A stretch of 64,000 bases of DNA from Muricauda sp. SCSIO 64092 (GTDB taxonomy: Bacteria; Bacteroidota; Bacteroidia; Flavobacteriales; Flavobacteriaceae), in the NCBI RefSeq assembly GCF_023016285.1, contig NZ_CP095413.1, forward strand, positions 434,001 to 498,000. The letters run 5' to 3'. The notes beneath the pieces are model-generated. The model did no database searches, had not been told where the DNA came from, and was given only the letters and a program-made list of their open reading frames with translations. Both the position numbers and the translations under genes were made by a program. Positions within the stretch are counted from its first letter, which is position 1, and each line of letters begins with the position of its first letter. Below, in pieces: positions 63,841-64,000 of the stretch.

Positions 63841-63887
63841 ACACTACGCCGCAAATCATAGCCGAGACGTTCATATTGATTTAAAAA
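63841..63887 (+). repeat. short cassette-boundary-like spacer
   Basis: ACACTACGCCGCAAATCATAG starts two bases after the creatininase stop, and GAGACGTTCATATTGATTT lies just before the next ATG, in the order left end then right end. Only 47 bases long, so it is either short or decayed. Confidence 0.4.
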
Positions 63888-64000
63888 ATGAATATTGAGT
63901 TACTACATAAGGAAAGTAAGCTATTGGAAAGGGGAATTGAATACTTCTGGAAACAATGGGGAAACGAATCGAATTTTGATTTTTATAAAAATTGCATTGA
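63888..64000 (+). CDS. GNAT-family acetyltransferase, N-terminal fragment
   Basis: Starts ATG 63888 and is cut by the window edge after 37 codons. NIELLHKESKLLERGIEYFWKQWG, followed by FDFYKNCI, resembles the first helix of GNAT acetyltransferases of the AAC(6')-like type. Too short for a firm family; small acetyltransferases are frequent in mobile cassettes. Confidence 0.55.
   Translation, partial: MNIELLHKESKLLERGIEYFWKQWGNESNFDFYKNCI

Noticed and set aside
51714..64000. CRISPR-like array
   Set aside because: Repeats are spaced by whole genes, are imperfect and palindromic, and no cas genes are present.
51714..64000. An integrase for the cassette-like array
   Set aside because: No frame shows the tyrosine recombinase R-H-R-Y pattern; if it exists it is outside the window.

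Overview
The window looks like chromosome from a member of the Bacteroidota, family Flavobacteriaceae (probably marine; genus not assigned). Support comes from a giant SprB-repeat surface protein, the gliding lipoprotein GldI, many lipoproteins, TAnnTTTG-type -7 promoter boxes, and family-typical genes (DUF721, DUF3810, DUF5683, DUF6122, WbqC). No rRNA, tRNA or CRISPR was seen.

Region 1 (1-4.6 kb): N-terminal part of a giant repeat protein on the minus strand, running off the left edge. A lipoprotein sugar dehydrogenase, a transporter remnant and a frameshifted HEAT-like gene follow. Region 2 (6.7-17.8 kb): a peptidoglycan-recycling locus. On the minus strand are murQ and a DeoR-type regulator. 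Divergently on the plus strand are a NagB deaminase fused to a PIG-L deacetylase, a DigH-like glycosidase lipoprotein, an AmpG-like transporter, a NagZ-like hexosaminidase, a methyltransferase and anmK. A pair of 13-bp direct repeats sits between the divergent promoters. A Bcr/CflA efflux pump and a GIY-YIG gene bracketed by a perfect 22-bp inverted repeat follow.

Region 3 (18.6-26.7 kb): propionyl-CoA metabolism. A three-gene biotin carboxylase set (minus) faces udk, ftsB and the two methylmalonyl-CoA mutase subunits (plus), giving propionyl-CoA to succinyl-CoA. Region 4 (26.8-46.2 kb): conserved housekeeping genes: parAB, dapB, lepB, wbqC-like, two rhomboids, mutL, ribH, recF, ndk, an alkaline phosphatase D-like gene, nrnA, gldI and a double-domain prolyl isomerase. 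Region 5 (46.2-51.7 kb): two amidohydrolases, partly without metal ligands, and an S41 peptidase lipoprotein.

Region 6 (51.7-64 kb) is accessory. Mostly unrelated plus-strand genes (bestrophin, GH53 galactanase, small lipoprotein, TPR protein, serine hydrolase, DJ-1/PfpI protein, DUF4440, P-loop kinase-like, DUF1648, creatininase, GNAT) are each followed, within a few bases of the stop codon, by a foldable spacer. These spacers begin around nnnnAAC-AAYG and often end in CCGTTGnnn shortly before the next gene. The ends of single gene units are complementary to each other, as in integron cassettes and attC sites, but no integrase is present here. One IS1182-type element abuts such a site. This cassette-like array is the most interesting part of the window.
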